From positions 124,001 through 188,000 of the forward strand of contig NZ_CANLGX010000001.1 in NCBI RefSeq assembly GCF_947490415.1: DNA of 64,000 bases. The letters are read 5' to 3'. Shown here one piece after another: positions 38,853 through 48,063 of this stretch. The position numbers were made by a program, and so were the translations under genes. The notes beneath the pieces were generated by a model that saw only the letters and a list, made by a program, of their open reading frames with translations, had not been told where the DNA came from and made no database searches. How positions within the stretch are numbered: the first letter of the stretch is position 1; each line of letters starts with the position of its first letter. The DNA comes from an uncultured Eudoraea sp. GTDB lineage: Bacteria; Bacteroidota; Bacteroidia; Flavobacteriales; Flavobacteriaceae.

Positions 38853-40982
38853 CTAGTCTTTTACGCTTGCTAATTTACCGTTTTTAATATTATTTATTTT
38901 CAAATCCTGAAGCACATTTATTGCCTCTTCTACATAGACATCCTTAGCAAGATTATTATGCCAACGGTCGCGTTTTTCCCTTAAAACAGGATCTTTAGTA
39001 AAAAGTTCTTCTTCGTATTTAAGAGATTCAAAGGTCAAATGCGAGTCGTAATCTGAAATAGACTTAAAATAGGTAGATTTTGCTTTATCCTTTTTCTCTT
39101 CCTTTTTGTAGATCTCAAAATTCAGAGAAACCACATTTTCATCCTGCTGTTCCTTAAGCCATTTGGCGTTTTCTTCAATTAGCGCAATCTGAGGATTCGC
39201 AGCCATCCGTTTGGTACTATTCGCAATAGTAGTTTCATAATCGATATAGCCATCCCATGGCTCGTAATCTGCCGGTGATATTTTGTCCCAGCTTAAAGGG
39301 TTACGCTGATCTCTTTCCCCAAGGTCGATATAACTGTACCTATCCGGAACAACAACATCACTTTTAACTCCTTCCAACTGTGTTGATCCACCATTTATCC
39401 TATAAAACTTTTGAGTTGTTAGTTTTATAGCTCCAAGATCACCATGCTCATTACTTCTAACAATATTTTCTAAAGGGATCACATTTTGTACTGTTCCCTT
39501 ACCAAAAGTCTGCTTACTGCCAATCACTACAGCTCTTTTATAATCTTGCATGGCAGCTGCCAATATTTCAGAAGCTGAAGCAGAAAGTTCATTCACTAAA
39601 ATAACAAGCGGACCATCCCATTGAATTCGTTCATCCTTATCCTCATAAACATCTTTTTCCTTGCCGGAAGACCTAACCTGAACCACAGGACCATCTTTTA
39701 TGAAAAGACCGGCCATTTCCACGACCGTTTTAAGAGATCCACCTCCATTGTCCCTAAGATCAATTATAAGGCCTTCTGCACCTTCCTGCTTTAAAAGCTC
39801 AACTTCTTTGGCCACATCTGTGGCTGCATTTCTTTCAGCATAATCATTAAAATCCACATAGAATTTAGGAAGGTTTATAATCCCGTATTTTTGATTTTCT
39901 TTAATAACCGTTGCAGATTTAGCATAACTTTCTTCAAGTTCAACTACATCTCTTGTAATTGAAATTTCTTCGATAGAGCCATCCACTTTCCTAACAGTTA
40001 AATCAACCACCGTACCCTTAGGGCCTTTAATTAGTTTAATAGCATCATCCAAACGCATTCCGACAATATTTACCGGTAACTCGCCCTCCTGCCCTACTTT
40101 TAATATTTCGTCTCCAACTTCCAGTTGCTGATTTCTCCAAACAGGTCCACCGGAAATGATTTCAACAATCTTAGCGCCCTCTGGTTTTTTCTGCAATCTT
40201 GCACCTATCCCTTCAAATTTACCAGACATGCTAATGTCAAATTTATCTTTATCCTCCGGAGCAAAGTAATACGTATGAGGGTCAAACTCATCAACTATTG
40301 TATTGATATAGTATACAAACCAATCTTCCCGCTTGAGATCGTCTACAAAGTCGAAATATTCATCCAGCGTCTTTTTAGTAGATTCTCTGGCCTCTGATTC
40401 CATTTGCGAAACTGCTATACTCTCATAATCTGAATCATCTTTCTTTTTTTGCTCCTGCTCTTTGAACTTAGAATCATAAGTTCCAATAGTGGCATATTTT
40501 AATTGTTTCCTCCAACGTTCTTTAAGTTCATTTCTCGTTGCTGCAAATGTCTGGTCCTTGTAATCTATATTAATAGATTCTTCGATTGTATAATCGAAAG
40601 GATCACTTAAAACCTCCGCATAAATGGATTTAGCATTTTCCATTCGCTTCATGAATCTGGCATAAACTATATTAAAGAAAGATATATCTGTATTTCTTAT
40701 CTGATCATCTATTTGAAATTTGTATTTCTCAAATTCCAAAATATCTTCCTCCAAAAAGTATCTTTTTGTAGGGTCAATAACATCTATGAAATCTTCAAAA
40801 ACACTAACTGAGAAATCATCATTAATTTCTTTAGGCTCATAGTGCCCGCGTTCCAAAATATATGTAATAAGATCTAAGAGTAATTTATCCTTATCATCAT
40901 TTTCAAATGACTTATTGGTAAAACTGCATGATGCAACCGCAATAAGTATCACCAAAAATCCAAGTATGAGGTTTCTTTTCAT
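38853..40982 (-). CDS. prc: Carboxy-terminal processing (tail-specific) protease, S41 family
   Basis: 709 residues from the ATG at 40982; an in-frame start at 41027 would lie in the promoter. The signal peptide ends in a lipobox-like VASC, so probably a lipoprotein. An N-terminal helical domain precedes a PDZ domain (about 235-320). The S41 catalytic region has Ser in ELSASASEIL and Lys in QTFGKGTVQ. A charged C-terminal domain follows. It degrades or trims periplasmic proteins from their C termini. Confidence 0.93.
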   Translation of the reverse strand: MKRNLILGFLVILIAVASCSFTNKSFENDDKDKLLLDLITYILERGHYEPKEINDDFSVSVFEDFIDVIDPTKRYFLEEDILEFEKYKFQIDDQIRNTDISFFNIVYARFMKRMENAKSIYAEVLSDPFDYTIEESINIDYKDQTFAATRNELKERWRKQLKYATIGTYDSKFKEQEQKKKDDSDYESIAVSQMESEARESTKKTLDEYFDFVDDLKREDWFVYYINTIVDEFDPHTYYFAPEDKDKFDISMSGKFEGIGARLQKKPEGAKIVEIISGGPVWRNQQLEVGDEILKVGQEGELPVNIVGMRLDDAIKLIKGPKGTVVDLTVRKVDGSIEEISITRDVVELEESYAKSATVIKENQKYGIINLPKFYVDFNDYAERNAATDVAKEVELLKQEGAEGLIIDLRDNGGGSLKTVVEMAGLFIKDGPVVQVRSSGKEKDVYEDKDERIQWDGPLVILVNELSASASEILAAAMQDYKRAVVIGSKQTFGKGTVQNVIPLENIVRSNEHGDLGAIKLTTQKFYRINGGSTQLEGVKSDVVVPDRYSYIDLGERDQRNPLSWDKISPADYEPWDGYIDYETTIANSTKRMAANPQIALIEENAKWLKEQQDENVVSLNFEIYKKEEKKDKAKSTYFKSISDYDSHLTFESLKYEEELFTKDPVLREKRDRWHNNLAKDVYVEEAINVLQDLKINNIKNGKLASVKD

Positions 40983-41024
40983 GTATTTTTTTTTAGGTGT
41001 GGCTCTTATTAACCCACTTAATAA

Positions 41025-41055
41025 CAAACTTAAATAATATAAAAAAGCATGGCAA
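41025..41055 (-). promoter_or_regulatory. Promoter of the tail-specific protease gene
   Basis: On the minus strand: TTG (41055-41053), 20 bases, then TAAGTTTG (41032-41025). Matches the Bacteroidota -33/-7 pattern and gives a leader of about 40 bases to the ATG at 40982. Confidence 0.6.
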
Positions 41056-41277
41056 TGCCAATGAATTCCCTAAGATACTGAAAAAACCATGCCACGTTGC
41101 AAGCCAGTAGCATTAATTTTTTGTTAAACATCATTAGGATTTGTTTCCAGCAAGCTTTAATTATCAACCCGTTGCACTGGATTTTTCAGTAAAGAGAAAC
41201 CGTATTCAAGAACATACCATAACTATTGTTTTTGAACAGGTCCTCCATTCGCGCGCCATAATAACATATTAAAAACG

Positions 41278-41285
41278 TATTTTTG
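41278..41285 (+). promoter_or_regulatory. -7 box of the surE operon
   Basis: TATTTTTG matches TAnnTTTG, 18 bases before the surE ATG. No TTTG element lies at the expected upstream distance. Confidence 0.45.
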
Positions 41286-41303
41286 CCGTAGAAAGTATAC
41301 AGT

Positions 41304-42083
41304 ATGCAAAAACCCCTTATTCTGGTTACCAATGACGATGGAATAACGGCCCCTGGCTTAAGAGCATTGGTTCGCTATATGAAGGCAATTGGAGAAGTGG
41401 TAGTTGTTGCGCCAGATAGTCCACAATCGGGAATGGGACATGCCATAACGCTGGATAATACACTTTACTCCAAGAAAGTTACTATAGATCTTGAAAATGG
41501 AGGCCATGAAGAGTACAGCTGCAGCGGAACCCCTGCCGATTGCGTAAAATTGGCGCTTCAGGAAATACTTGGGAGAAAACCAGACCTCTGCGTAAGCGGT
41601 ATAAATCACGGTTCCAATTCTTCTATAAATGTTATCTACTCTGGAACCATGAGTGCTGCCATCGAAGCAGGAATTGAAGGCATACCGGCTATTGGATTTT
41701 CCTTATGTGATTATTCATGGGAAGCAAATTTTAAAACCGCTGAGATAGCAGTAAAAAAAATTACAGAAGAAGCATTAAACAAAGGAATTCCTAAAGGAGT
41801 GGTTCTCAATGTAAATATCCCTAAAACCAATGGCGAAGGCATAAAAGGAATAAAAGTATGCAGACAGGCAAGAGCCAACTGGAAAGAAAAATTTGATAAA
41901 CGAACCAATCCAATGGGCAAAGATTACTATTGGCTTACCGGGGAATTTGAACTATTAGATAAAGGTGAAGATACCGATGAATGGGCATTAAGTAATGGCT
42001 ATATCTCGGTAGTGCCCACACAGTTTGATTTAACGGCACATCACGTCATACAGGATATAAACAGCTGGTCTTTAAATGAATAA
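41304..42083 (+). CDS. surE: 5'/3'-nucleotidase SurE
   Basis: 259 residues. A metal-dependent nucleotidase that removes phosphate from nucleoside monophosphates. The N-terminal LVTNDDG motif carries the metal-binding Asp pair. SGTPADCVKLAL and GINHGSN are the other conserved active-site segments. It overlaps the next gene by 8 bases and leads the operon surE, small membrane protein, lpxB. Confidence 0.95.
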   Translation: MQKPLILVTNDDGITAPGLRALVRYMKAIGEVVVVAPDSPQSGMGHAITLDNTLYSKKVTIDLENGGHEEYSCSGTPADCVKLALQEILGRKPDLCVSGINHGSNSSINVIYSGTMSAAIEAGIEGIPAIGFSLCDYSWEANFKTAEIAVKKITEEALNKGIPKGVVLNVNIPKTNGEGIKGIKVCRQARANWKEKFDKRTNPMGKDYYWLTGEFELLDKGEDTDEWALSNGYISVVPTQFDLTAHHVIQDINSWSLNE

Positions 42084-42360
42084 TAAAAAGGAAATATTAA
42101 TTGGTTTCGCAGTAGGAATTATTGCCAATATCATAGGAACACTTTTGTACATACTCATGTTTTCCGATTTTGGGATAATGGAAACGTTTAATGCAGCATT
42201 TAAACAAGGGCATATTGGCAGTTTACTAGCCTTGGGGGCAATTTTAAATCTGATCGCCTTTTTTGGCTTTCTGAAATTGAGAAGAGATCAAAGGGCGAAG
42301 GGAGTATTAATTGCCACTTTGCTTACTGCTATGGTAATTCTCTATTATAAGATTTTCTAG
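42076..42360 (+). CDS. Small membrane protein of unknown function
   Basis: 94 residues with three predicted membrane helices (about 7-28, 45-65 and 75-92). A basic loop (KLRRDQRAKG) lies between the second and third. It overlaps surE by 8 bases and ends 1 base before lpxB, so it is translated from the same message. No family recognised. Context suggests a link to the envelope, without direct evidence. Confidence 0.75.
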   Translation: MNNKKEILIGFAVGIIANIIGTLLYILMFSDFGIMETFNAAFKQGHIGSLLALGAILNLIAFFGFLKLRRDQRAKGVLIATLLTAMVILYYKIF

Positions 42361-42361
42361 A

Positions 42362-43474
42362 ATGAAGTATTATATTATCGCCGGGGAAGCTTCCGGGGAT
42401 CTGCATGGATCAAATCTTATTAAAGCAATTCTTGCTAAAGATACCCAGGCCCAAATACGCTGTTGGGGCGGTGATCAAATGCAAAAAGCCGGCGGTACTC
42501 TTGTAAAGCATTACAAGGAGATGGCTTTTATGGGGTTTTTGGAGGTAATTACCAATCTTAACACCATATTTAAAAATATTAAATTCTGTAAGGATGATAT
42601 TAAATCATATAATCCGGATGTCATTATTTTTATTGATTATTCAGGATTTAATTTGAGAATTGCCAGCTGGGCAAAGGAACATAAATATCGTACTAATTAC
42701 TACATTTCACCTCAAATATGGGCTTCAAGGGAAGGTCGTATCAAAAATATCAAAAGAGATATTGATGCGATGTATGTCATTCTGCCATTTGAAAAGGAGT
42801 TCTATGAAAAAAAACACAACTACCCCGTAAATTTTGTAGGGCATCCATTAATTGATGCAATAGGGCAAATTGATATTGGTAATGAGCAAGATTTTAGAAT
42901 TGAACATAAACTGGATCCTGATAAACCCATTATTGCCCTCCTCCCCGGCAGCAGGAAACAGGAAGTTCAACAAATGCTTGGCCTGATGTTAAAGATTACA
43001 CCTTCGTTTTCAGAGTATCAATTTGTAATTGCGGGGGCTCCAAGCCTGGATGTTGATTTCTACTCAGAATTCTTAAAAAATTATCCTGTAAATCTTGTTT
43101 TTAATAGATCCTACGAGTTGTTGAGTCATTCACATGCCGCTCTGGTAACCAGTGGCACTGCTACCCTTGAAACTGCTTTATTAAAAGTCCCGCAGGTTGT
43201 CTGCTACAAAGGCAATTGGATTTCCTATCAGATTGCGAAAAGAATAATCACTTTGGATTATATTTCACTGGTTAATTTGATTATGAACAAAGAAGTAGTA
43301 AAAGAACTGATTCAGGCAGATTTAACCACAAAAAACCTAAAGCAAGAGTTAACCAAAATCCTTGATGGCCCCATGCGCGAAGCACAATTAAAGGCTTATA
43401 ACGAGTTAGAAAAAAAGCTTGGCGGGAAAGGTGCAAGTGAAAAGGCTGCCGCACTTATTGTAGAAAATGCTTAA
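42362..43474 (+). CDS. lpxB: Lipid-A-disaccharide synthase
   Basis: 370 residues. Joins UDP-2,3-diacylglucosamine and lipid X to make the lipid A disaccharide at the cytoplasmic face of the inner membrane. Family segments: GEASGDLHGSNLIKAI at the start, LLPGSRKQEV, and TSGTATLETALL near the C terminus. Its start follows the previous stop by 1 base. Confidence 0.97.
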   Translation: MKYYIIAGEASGDLHGSNLIKAILAKDTQAQIRCWGGDQMQKAGGTLVKHYKEMAFMGFLEVITNLNTIFKNIKFCKDDIKSYNPDVIIFIDYSGFNLRIASWAKEHKYRTNYYISPQIWASREGRIKNIKRDIDAMYVILPFEKEFYEKKHNYPVNFVGHPLIDAIGQIDIGNEQDFRIEHKLDPDKPIIALLPGSRKQEVQQMLGLMLKITPSFSEYQFVIAGAPSLDVDFYSEFLKNYPVNLVFNRSYELLSHSHAALVTSGTATLETALLKVPQVVCYKGNWISYQIAKRIITLDYISLVNLIMNKEVVKELIQADLTTKNLKQELTKILDGPMREAQLKAYNELEKKLGGKGASEKAAALIVENA

Positions 43475-43507
43475 TTTTGATTCCCAGTAGATCATTTTTG
43501 TCTTAGG

Positions 43508-44065
43508 ATGAATAGAAAGTTTTTTATTTTTTTTATCAGTATACTGCTTACCGGATGTGGGATTGTTAAAAAGAAAACCACCTATGGCAAGGAAAGAACC
43601 ATTACTGTAGCCGCATCAGAAAATGATAGTTTAGTCACAGGAAAGAAGTTACCTGATTCTACAAAAACTGTCGTTGTCCTCGAAAAAGCAGATTTAATTA
43701 TAAATTCCGCTATGGCGTATTCAGGGGTCCGTTATAAGTATGGAGGGACAACAAAAAAGGGCATGGATTGTTCCGGATTGCTTTATGTTTCTTTTGGAAA
43801 AAACGATATTCCGTTGCCCAGGGTATCTAATCAAATGGCCCTTGAAGGAAAGAAGATTAATTTAAAAAAAGTAACCAAAGGCGATCTTTTGTTCTTTAAA
43901 ACGACTAAGAAAGGAAAAAAAATTAATCATGTCGGACTTGTAGTTGCCGTAGACGGACGTGATATTAAATTTATTCACGCTACTTCTTCAAGGGGAGTCA
44001 TTGTTTCTTCTTTACAAGAAGGATTCTGGAACTATGCTTTCGTTAAGGCAACCAGAGTTCTTTGA
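43508..44065 (+). CDS. NlpC/P60 family lipoprotein, probable peptidoglycan endopeptidase
   Basis: 185 residues. The signal peptide ends in lipobox LLTGC (Cys near residue 17). The NlpC/P60 domain fills residues 65-180, with catalytic Cys in MDCSGL, His in INHVGLV and a third polar residue in FIHATS. It probably cuts stem peptides of the wall from the outer-membrane side. 33 bases after lpxB, same strand. Confidence 0.92.
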   Translation: MNRKFFIFFISILLTGCGIVKKKTTYGKERTITVAASENDSLVTGKKLPDSTKTVVVLEKADLIINSAMAYSGVRYKYGGTTKKGMDCSGLLYVSFGKNDIPLPRVSNQMALEGKKINLKKVTKGDLLFFKTTKKGKKINHVGLVVAVDGRDIKFIHATSSRGVIVSSLQEGFWNYAFVKATRVL

Positions 44066-44194
44066 TTGCAAACTTCCATTATTATCGGATAGGTTTTTCC
44101 AAATTTTATATTTCAATTTACCTTTACTAACTGAACTTAACATTCAGTCCCCAATACTACATTTATAGCCTGTAGAATTAACCTGATAAATTCC

Positions 44195-46219
44195 ATGAAG
44201 CTATTGGATTTTATTCCGGTAAAGCTAACTCTGTTTTTGATTTTCGGAATACTTATAGGGTATTATAACAATATTTCCCTTTTGCTATCGACAGGACTTA
44301 CCAGTGGGTTCATAGTCTTACTGGGTATATCTTGGACGCGGAAAAAAAGACTGGATAATCTGCCCTTTGGTTTCCTTTCCCTATTGTGCACAATATGTAT
44401 AGGCATGATGTCCGTGGCCCTGACTTTACCTGTTAACAATTCAAAACATTACACCAACTTTAAGCTGCCAACCGAACAATATCTACATCTTAAAATCCAT
44501 GAAATCCTTAAGCCCAACAGCTATAATGAACGCTTTATGGCTGATGTAATTGAGATTGATGGGATATCAGCAAATGGAAGGATTCTCATTATTACTAAAA
44601 AAGACACCCTTAATCAGATATTCAAAGTAGATAACGAAATTTATACCCTGAATCTGCTTGAAGAAATTAGTTTGCCCCTTAATCCATATGGATTTAATTA
44701 TGCAGACTATCTTAAAAAATTGGGCGTTCTCCATCAACTTAAATTAAACAGTCGGGACTATTTTATTAAAAAGAACGCTACTATAACTTTATTGGGTCTC
44801 ACTGCGGCCGTAAGACACAAAATTATATCGGGTTTAGTCAAGTCCAATTTTGGAACAGATGAGCTTGGAATTATCCAGGCCCTGCTTCTGGGACAACGCA
44901 ATGATATTAGTGAAGAAACATACAAGCATTATAAGAATGCAGGTGCGGTGCATATTCTGGCCGTTTCGGGATTACATATTGGAATAGTATTATTGTTATG
45001 TCAATTTCTGCTAAAACCTCTGGAACGATTACCCAGGGGAAAGATTATCGCCTTGCTACTTACGGTGATTCTTCTCTGGGGATATGCCTTTCTGGCTGGT
45101 TTATCACCTTCTGTAATAAGAGCGGTTAGTATGTTTTCTTTTGTCGCCTATGCCATGTACCTGAACAGGCCAACCAGTACATTTAATATTCTGGCATTAT
45201 CCATGTTTTTTATTCTATTGACCTATGATCCAATGTTACTGTTTCAAGTGGGGTTTCAATTGAGCTATGCGGCAGTATTTTCAATTTTTTGGCTGTTTTC
45301 TAAATTACAACACCTCTGGAATCCGGAAAATATGATCCTTAAAAAATGCTGGCAATTACTATCAATTTCCTTAGCCGCTCAAATTGGGGTACTACCCATT
45401 AGCCTTTTCTATTTTCACCAGTTCCCCGGATTATTTTTTATTTCAAATCTCCTCATTGTACCATTCTTAGGTTTAATTCTAGGATTAGGTTTTCTGATCA
45501 TAGCCCTTATGCTTGCAGGTATCCTTCCAAATAGTTTATCCGTAATATACAATAAGCTTATATACCTTATGAATAATGTTATTGAATGGGTAGCCCAACA
45601 AGAATCCTTTATTTTCAGGGATATCCCTTTTGATGCTTCACAACTTGTATTGAGCTATTTGCTAATTTTTACTTTGGTATACAGTCTCACCGAGAAGAAA
45701 TTTAAAAACATTCTGGCAGCAGCACTATGTATTATAGGCTTACAGCTAAGGCTTATTTCTTCTACAGTAAAAAAAGGAAGGGAACAAAAAATTATGGTTT
45801 TGCATAAAACCGGAACCTCGGCTCTTCTATATAAGAAAGGTAATTACTTAGATGTAAATTGCTTAGATTCTGTTGCCGTGATAAAACTGGTGAAAGATCT
45901 TGTGGTAGAAGAAAACATCAAAAAAGTTAACTACAAAACGCTACAGAACAGCTATCACTTTAAGGGTCAAAGTCTGTTCATCTTGAATAAGGCTGAGATT
46001 ATCTCCCAAAAATTCCTGAAAACCGACTATGTAATCCTTGGAAATTCGCCTAAAATAAACCTTAACCGCTTCCTGGACTCCATAAAACCTGCAAGTATCA
46101 TAGCAGATGGAAGCAATTATAGGAGTGATATCCAAAGGTGGAAAAAATCGTGTTCAGACAGGAAGTTGCCATTCTATTATACCGGTGAAAAAGGGGCATA
46201 TATACTAGAAATAAAATAA
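44195..46219 (+). CDS. ComEC/Rec2-type DNA-uptake channel with degenerate C-terminal domain
   Basis: 674 residues. N-terminal helices and a DUF4131-like soluble domain (about 80-190) come first. The competence domain with about eight membrane helices follows (AGAVHILAVSGLHIGIV is the signature, near residue 250). The last 150 residues replace the usual metallo-beta-lactamase nuclease: I find no HxHxDH motif. In ComEC proteins this channel brings single-stranded DNA into the cytoplasm. The stop lies 1 base from the stop of the opposing transporter gene. Confidence 0.9.
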   Translation: MKLLDFIPVKLTLFLIFGILIGYYNNISLLLSTGLTSGFIVLLGISWTRKKRLDNLPFGFLSLLCTICIGMMSVALTLPVNNSKHYTNFKLPTEQYLHLKIHEILKPNSYNERFMADVIEIDGISANGRILIITKKDTLNQIFKVDNEIYTLNLLEEISLPLNPYGFNYADYLKKLGVLHQLKLNSRDYFIKKNATITLLGLTAAVRHKIISGLVKSNFGTDELGIIQALLLGQRNDISEETYKHYKNAGAVHILAVSGLHIGIVLLLCQFLLKPLERLPRGKIIALLLTVILLWGYAFLAGLSPSVIRAVSMFSFVAYAMYLNRPTSTFNILALSMFFILLTYDPMLLFQVGFQLSYAAVFSIFWLFSKLQHLWNPENMILKKCWQLLSISLAAQIGVLPISLFYFHQFPGLFFISNLLIVPFLGLILGLGFLIIALMLAGILPNSLSVIYNKLIYLMNNVIEWVAQQESFIFRDIPFDASQLVLSYLLIFTLVYSLTEKKFKNILAAALCIIGLQLRLISSTVKKGREQKIMVLHKTGTSALLYKKGNYLDVNCLDSVAVIKLVKDLVVEENIKKVNYKTLQNSYHFKGQSLFILNKAEIISQKFLKTDYVILGNSPKINLNRFLDSIKPASIIADGSNYRSDIQRWKKSCSDRKLPFYYTGEKGAYILEIK

Positions 46220-46220
46220 A

Positions 46221-48005
46221 TCAGCGTACTCCATGCATAAGTCTTTTTAAAACGGGGTTTAGTACTATAGAAATGATACCAAAAGCAATAGGCACCAGGG
46301 TAAACATTAAAAAGAAGGTACTTAAAGAATATTGTTCTGAAATTTTATCTATCATTCCCCCCATAGTTCCAGCCGCTTTTTGACCTATGGCAATGGCCAG
46401 ATACCAAATACCAAACATAAAACCGATCATCCTGGCAGGTACCAATTTACTCAGATAAGACAAGCCCACAGGTGAAAGGCACAACTCTCCCATCGTGTGA
46501 AGCAAATAGGCCAAAATAAGAAAAATCATACTTACAGAAGCCGTTTTTGACCCTTGCAAAACTCCAGCTGAACCATAAGACAAAATGGCAAATCCAAGAC
46601 CTAAAAGTATTAATCCCAGACCGTATTTCATGGCAGCACTCGGATTGTATTTGCTTTCCCACCATCTTGAAAAGAAAGGGGCCAGTGTGATTATAAAAAA
46701 GGAATTTAGAATTCCAAACCAGGATGCGTCTATCTGATTTCCCTCCTGTGAAAATTTGTCAATTAATCTATAAATAACCAAACCCCAAATGCCAACAAAT
46801 GCCAATCCCAAAACAATATTTGATAAGCCAATCCTGGAATATGTTTTTCTAAATAACAGATATAAAACCCATGTTATAATCATGAGAGGAACAGTCGTAA
46901 GTAGGGCATCCACCACTTTAAAGATCATTGCTGAAGATCCTACTAAATTTCTATTGGTGTAATCTCTTGCAAAGAGTGTCATAGAACCTAAGGCCTGTTC
47001 AAAGGCCGCAAAGAAAATTACAGTAAATATCCCAAAGAAAACAACTGCAATAATCCTGTCTCTCACCAAAGGAATATATCTTGAAATCCTTGAAACAAGA
47101 AGAATAAGAAACAAAACTAGTGCAAAGAGTACTACAAAATTTGAACCTGATAAACCAAGGACCTCAAAAGGCAATAAATTTTCTCCACTTATCTTTTCAA
47201 TGGGGTCATTAAAGAGGTAAAGCAATCCACCGATAGCAGAAAGGGCAATAAGTACATAATCAAAAGGCATAAACGGATTTAATTTTTCCACGGCCTTTTC
47301 TTCTTCAATTATTTCCGGAGACTCTTCATTAATGTTTTGAGGCAGTTCTACCTCATGGACTTTGCCTGGTTTGCCTCCTATACTCCCAAATAATTTTTTA
47401 GCCAATAAAAATTGCATCATTCCAAAAAACATAAAAATACCTGCAAGTCCAAAGCCCCAGGACCAACCAAAATTCTCAGCCAGATACCCACATAGCATCA
47501 TTCCGAAAAATGCGCCCGCATTAACCCCCATATAAAATATAGTGTATGCACCATCTTTTTTGGATTCTTTGCCTTTATACATTTCTGAAATAATGGAAGT
47601 GATATTAGGTTTAAAAAACCCGGTTCCTATAACCAAAAAGGCCAGACCCAGATAGAAGGTCGTGGTAGTCTCTAATGCCATAAAAGCATGACCCAAAGTC
47701 ATAATAGCACAGCCTATTACAACAGCCATGCGATATCCTGTAATCTTATCAGCTACATAACCTCCTATAATAGGGGTTAAATAAAGTAGAGAAGCATAAG
47801 TGCCTATAAGTGCCAGGGCATGTTCTCTTGGCCAATCCCACCCTGGATTATCACTGGCAAATGGGGCAGTAAGGAAGAGTATCAAAAGAATACGCATTCC
47901 ATAAAACGAAAAGCGCTCCCACATTTCTGTAAAAAATAATACTATTAAGCCTGCAGGGTGGCCTAAGACCTTATCCTTAAACAGATTCTCGATATCGGTA
48001 TTCAT
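46221..48005 (-). CDS. Proton-dependent oligopeptide transporter (POT family), copy 2
   Basis: 594 residues, multi-pass MFS protein. The POT signature is EMWERFSFYG near residue 27, which carries the proton-coupling ExxER. It imports di- and tripeptides with protons. It is longer than copy 1, with a charged cytoplasmic insert (NINEESPEIIEEEKAVEK) near residue 230. Third gene of the peptide operon, 58 bases after copy 1. Confidence 0.93.
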   Translation of the reverse strand: MNTDIENLFKDKVLGHPAGLIVLFFTEMWERFSFYGMRILLILFLTAPFASDNPGWDWPREHALALIGTYASLLYLTPIIGGYVADKITGYRMAVVIGCAIMTLGHAFMALETTTTFYLGLAFLVIGTGFFKPNITSIISEMYKGKESKKDGAYTIFYMGVNAGAFFGMMLCGYLAENFGWSWGFGLAGIFMFFGMMQFLLAKKLFGSIGGKPGKVHEVELPQNINEESPEIIEEEKAVEKLNPFMPFDYVLIALSAIGGLLYLFNDPIEKISGENLLPFEVLGLSGSNFVVLFALVLFLILLVSRISRYIPLVRDRIIAVVFFGIFTVIFFAAFEQALGSMTLFARDYTNRNLVGSSAMIFKVVDALLTTVPLMIITWVLYLLFRKTYSRIGLSNIVLGLAFVGIWGLVIYRLIDKFSQEGNQIDASWFGILNSFFIITLAPFFSRWWESKYNPSAAMKYGLGLILLGLGFAILSYGSAGVLQGSKTASVSMIFLILAYLLHTMGELCLSPVGLSYLSKLVPARMIGFMFGIWYLAIAIGQKAAGTMGGMIDKISEQYSLSTFFLMFTLVPIAFGIISIVLNPVLKRLMHGVR

Positions 48006-48063
48006 TAGTTTTAGTTTGGTTTGTTAACTTTATATATGATTCATCCCTCCAAAAAACAGAGCC

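Larger units (their letters stand above)
40983..41303. other. Gene-free stretch between the protease and surE
   Basis: About 320 bases between divergent genes. It holds the protease promoter (41025-41055) and a surE -7 box (41278-41285). A small TGGCA-A-TGCCA inverted repeat lies at 41050-41060, overlapping the -33 element of the protease. No open frame, RNA fold or repeat was recognised in 41061-41277. Confidence 0.6.

Noticed and set aside
41050-41060. TGGCA-A-TGCCA inverted repeat as an operator
   Set aside because: Too short to separate from chance, though it overlaps the protease -33 element.
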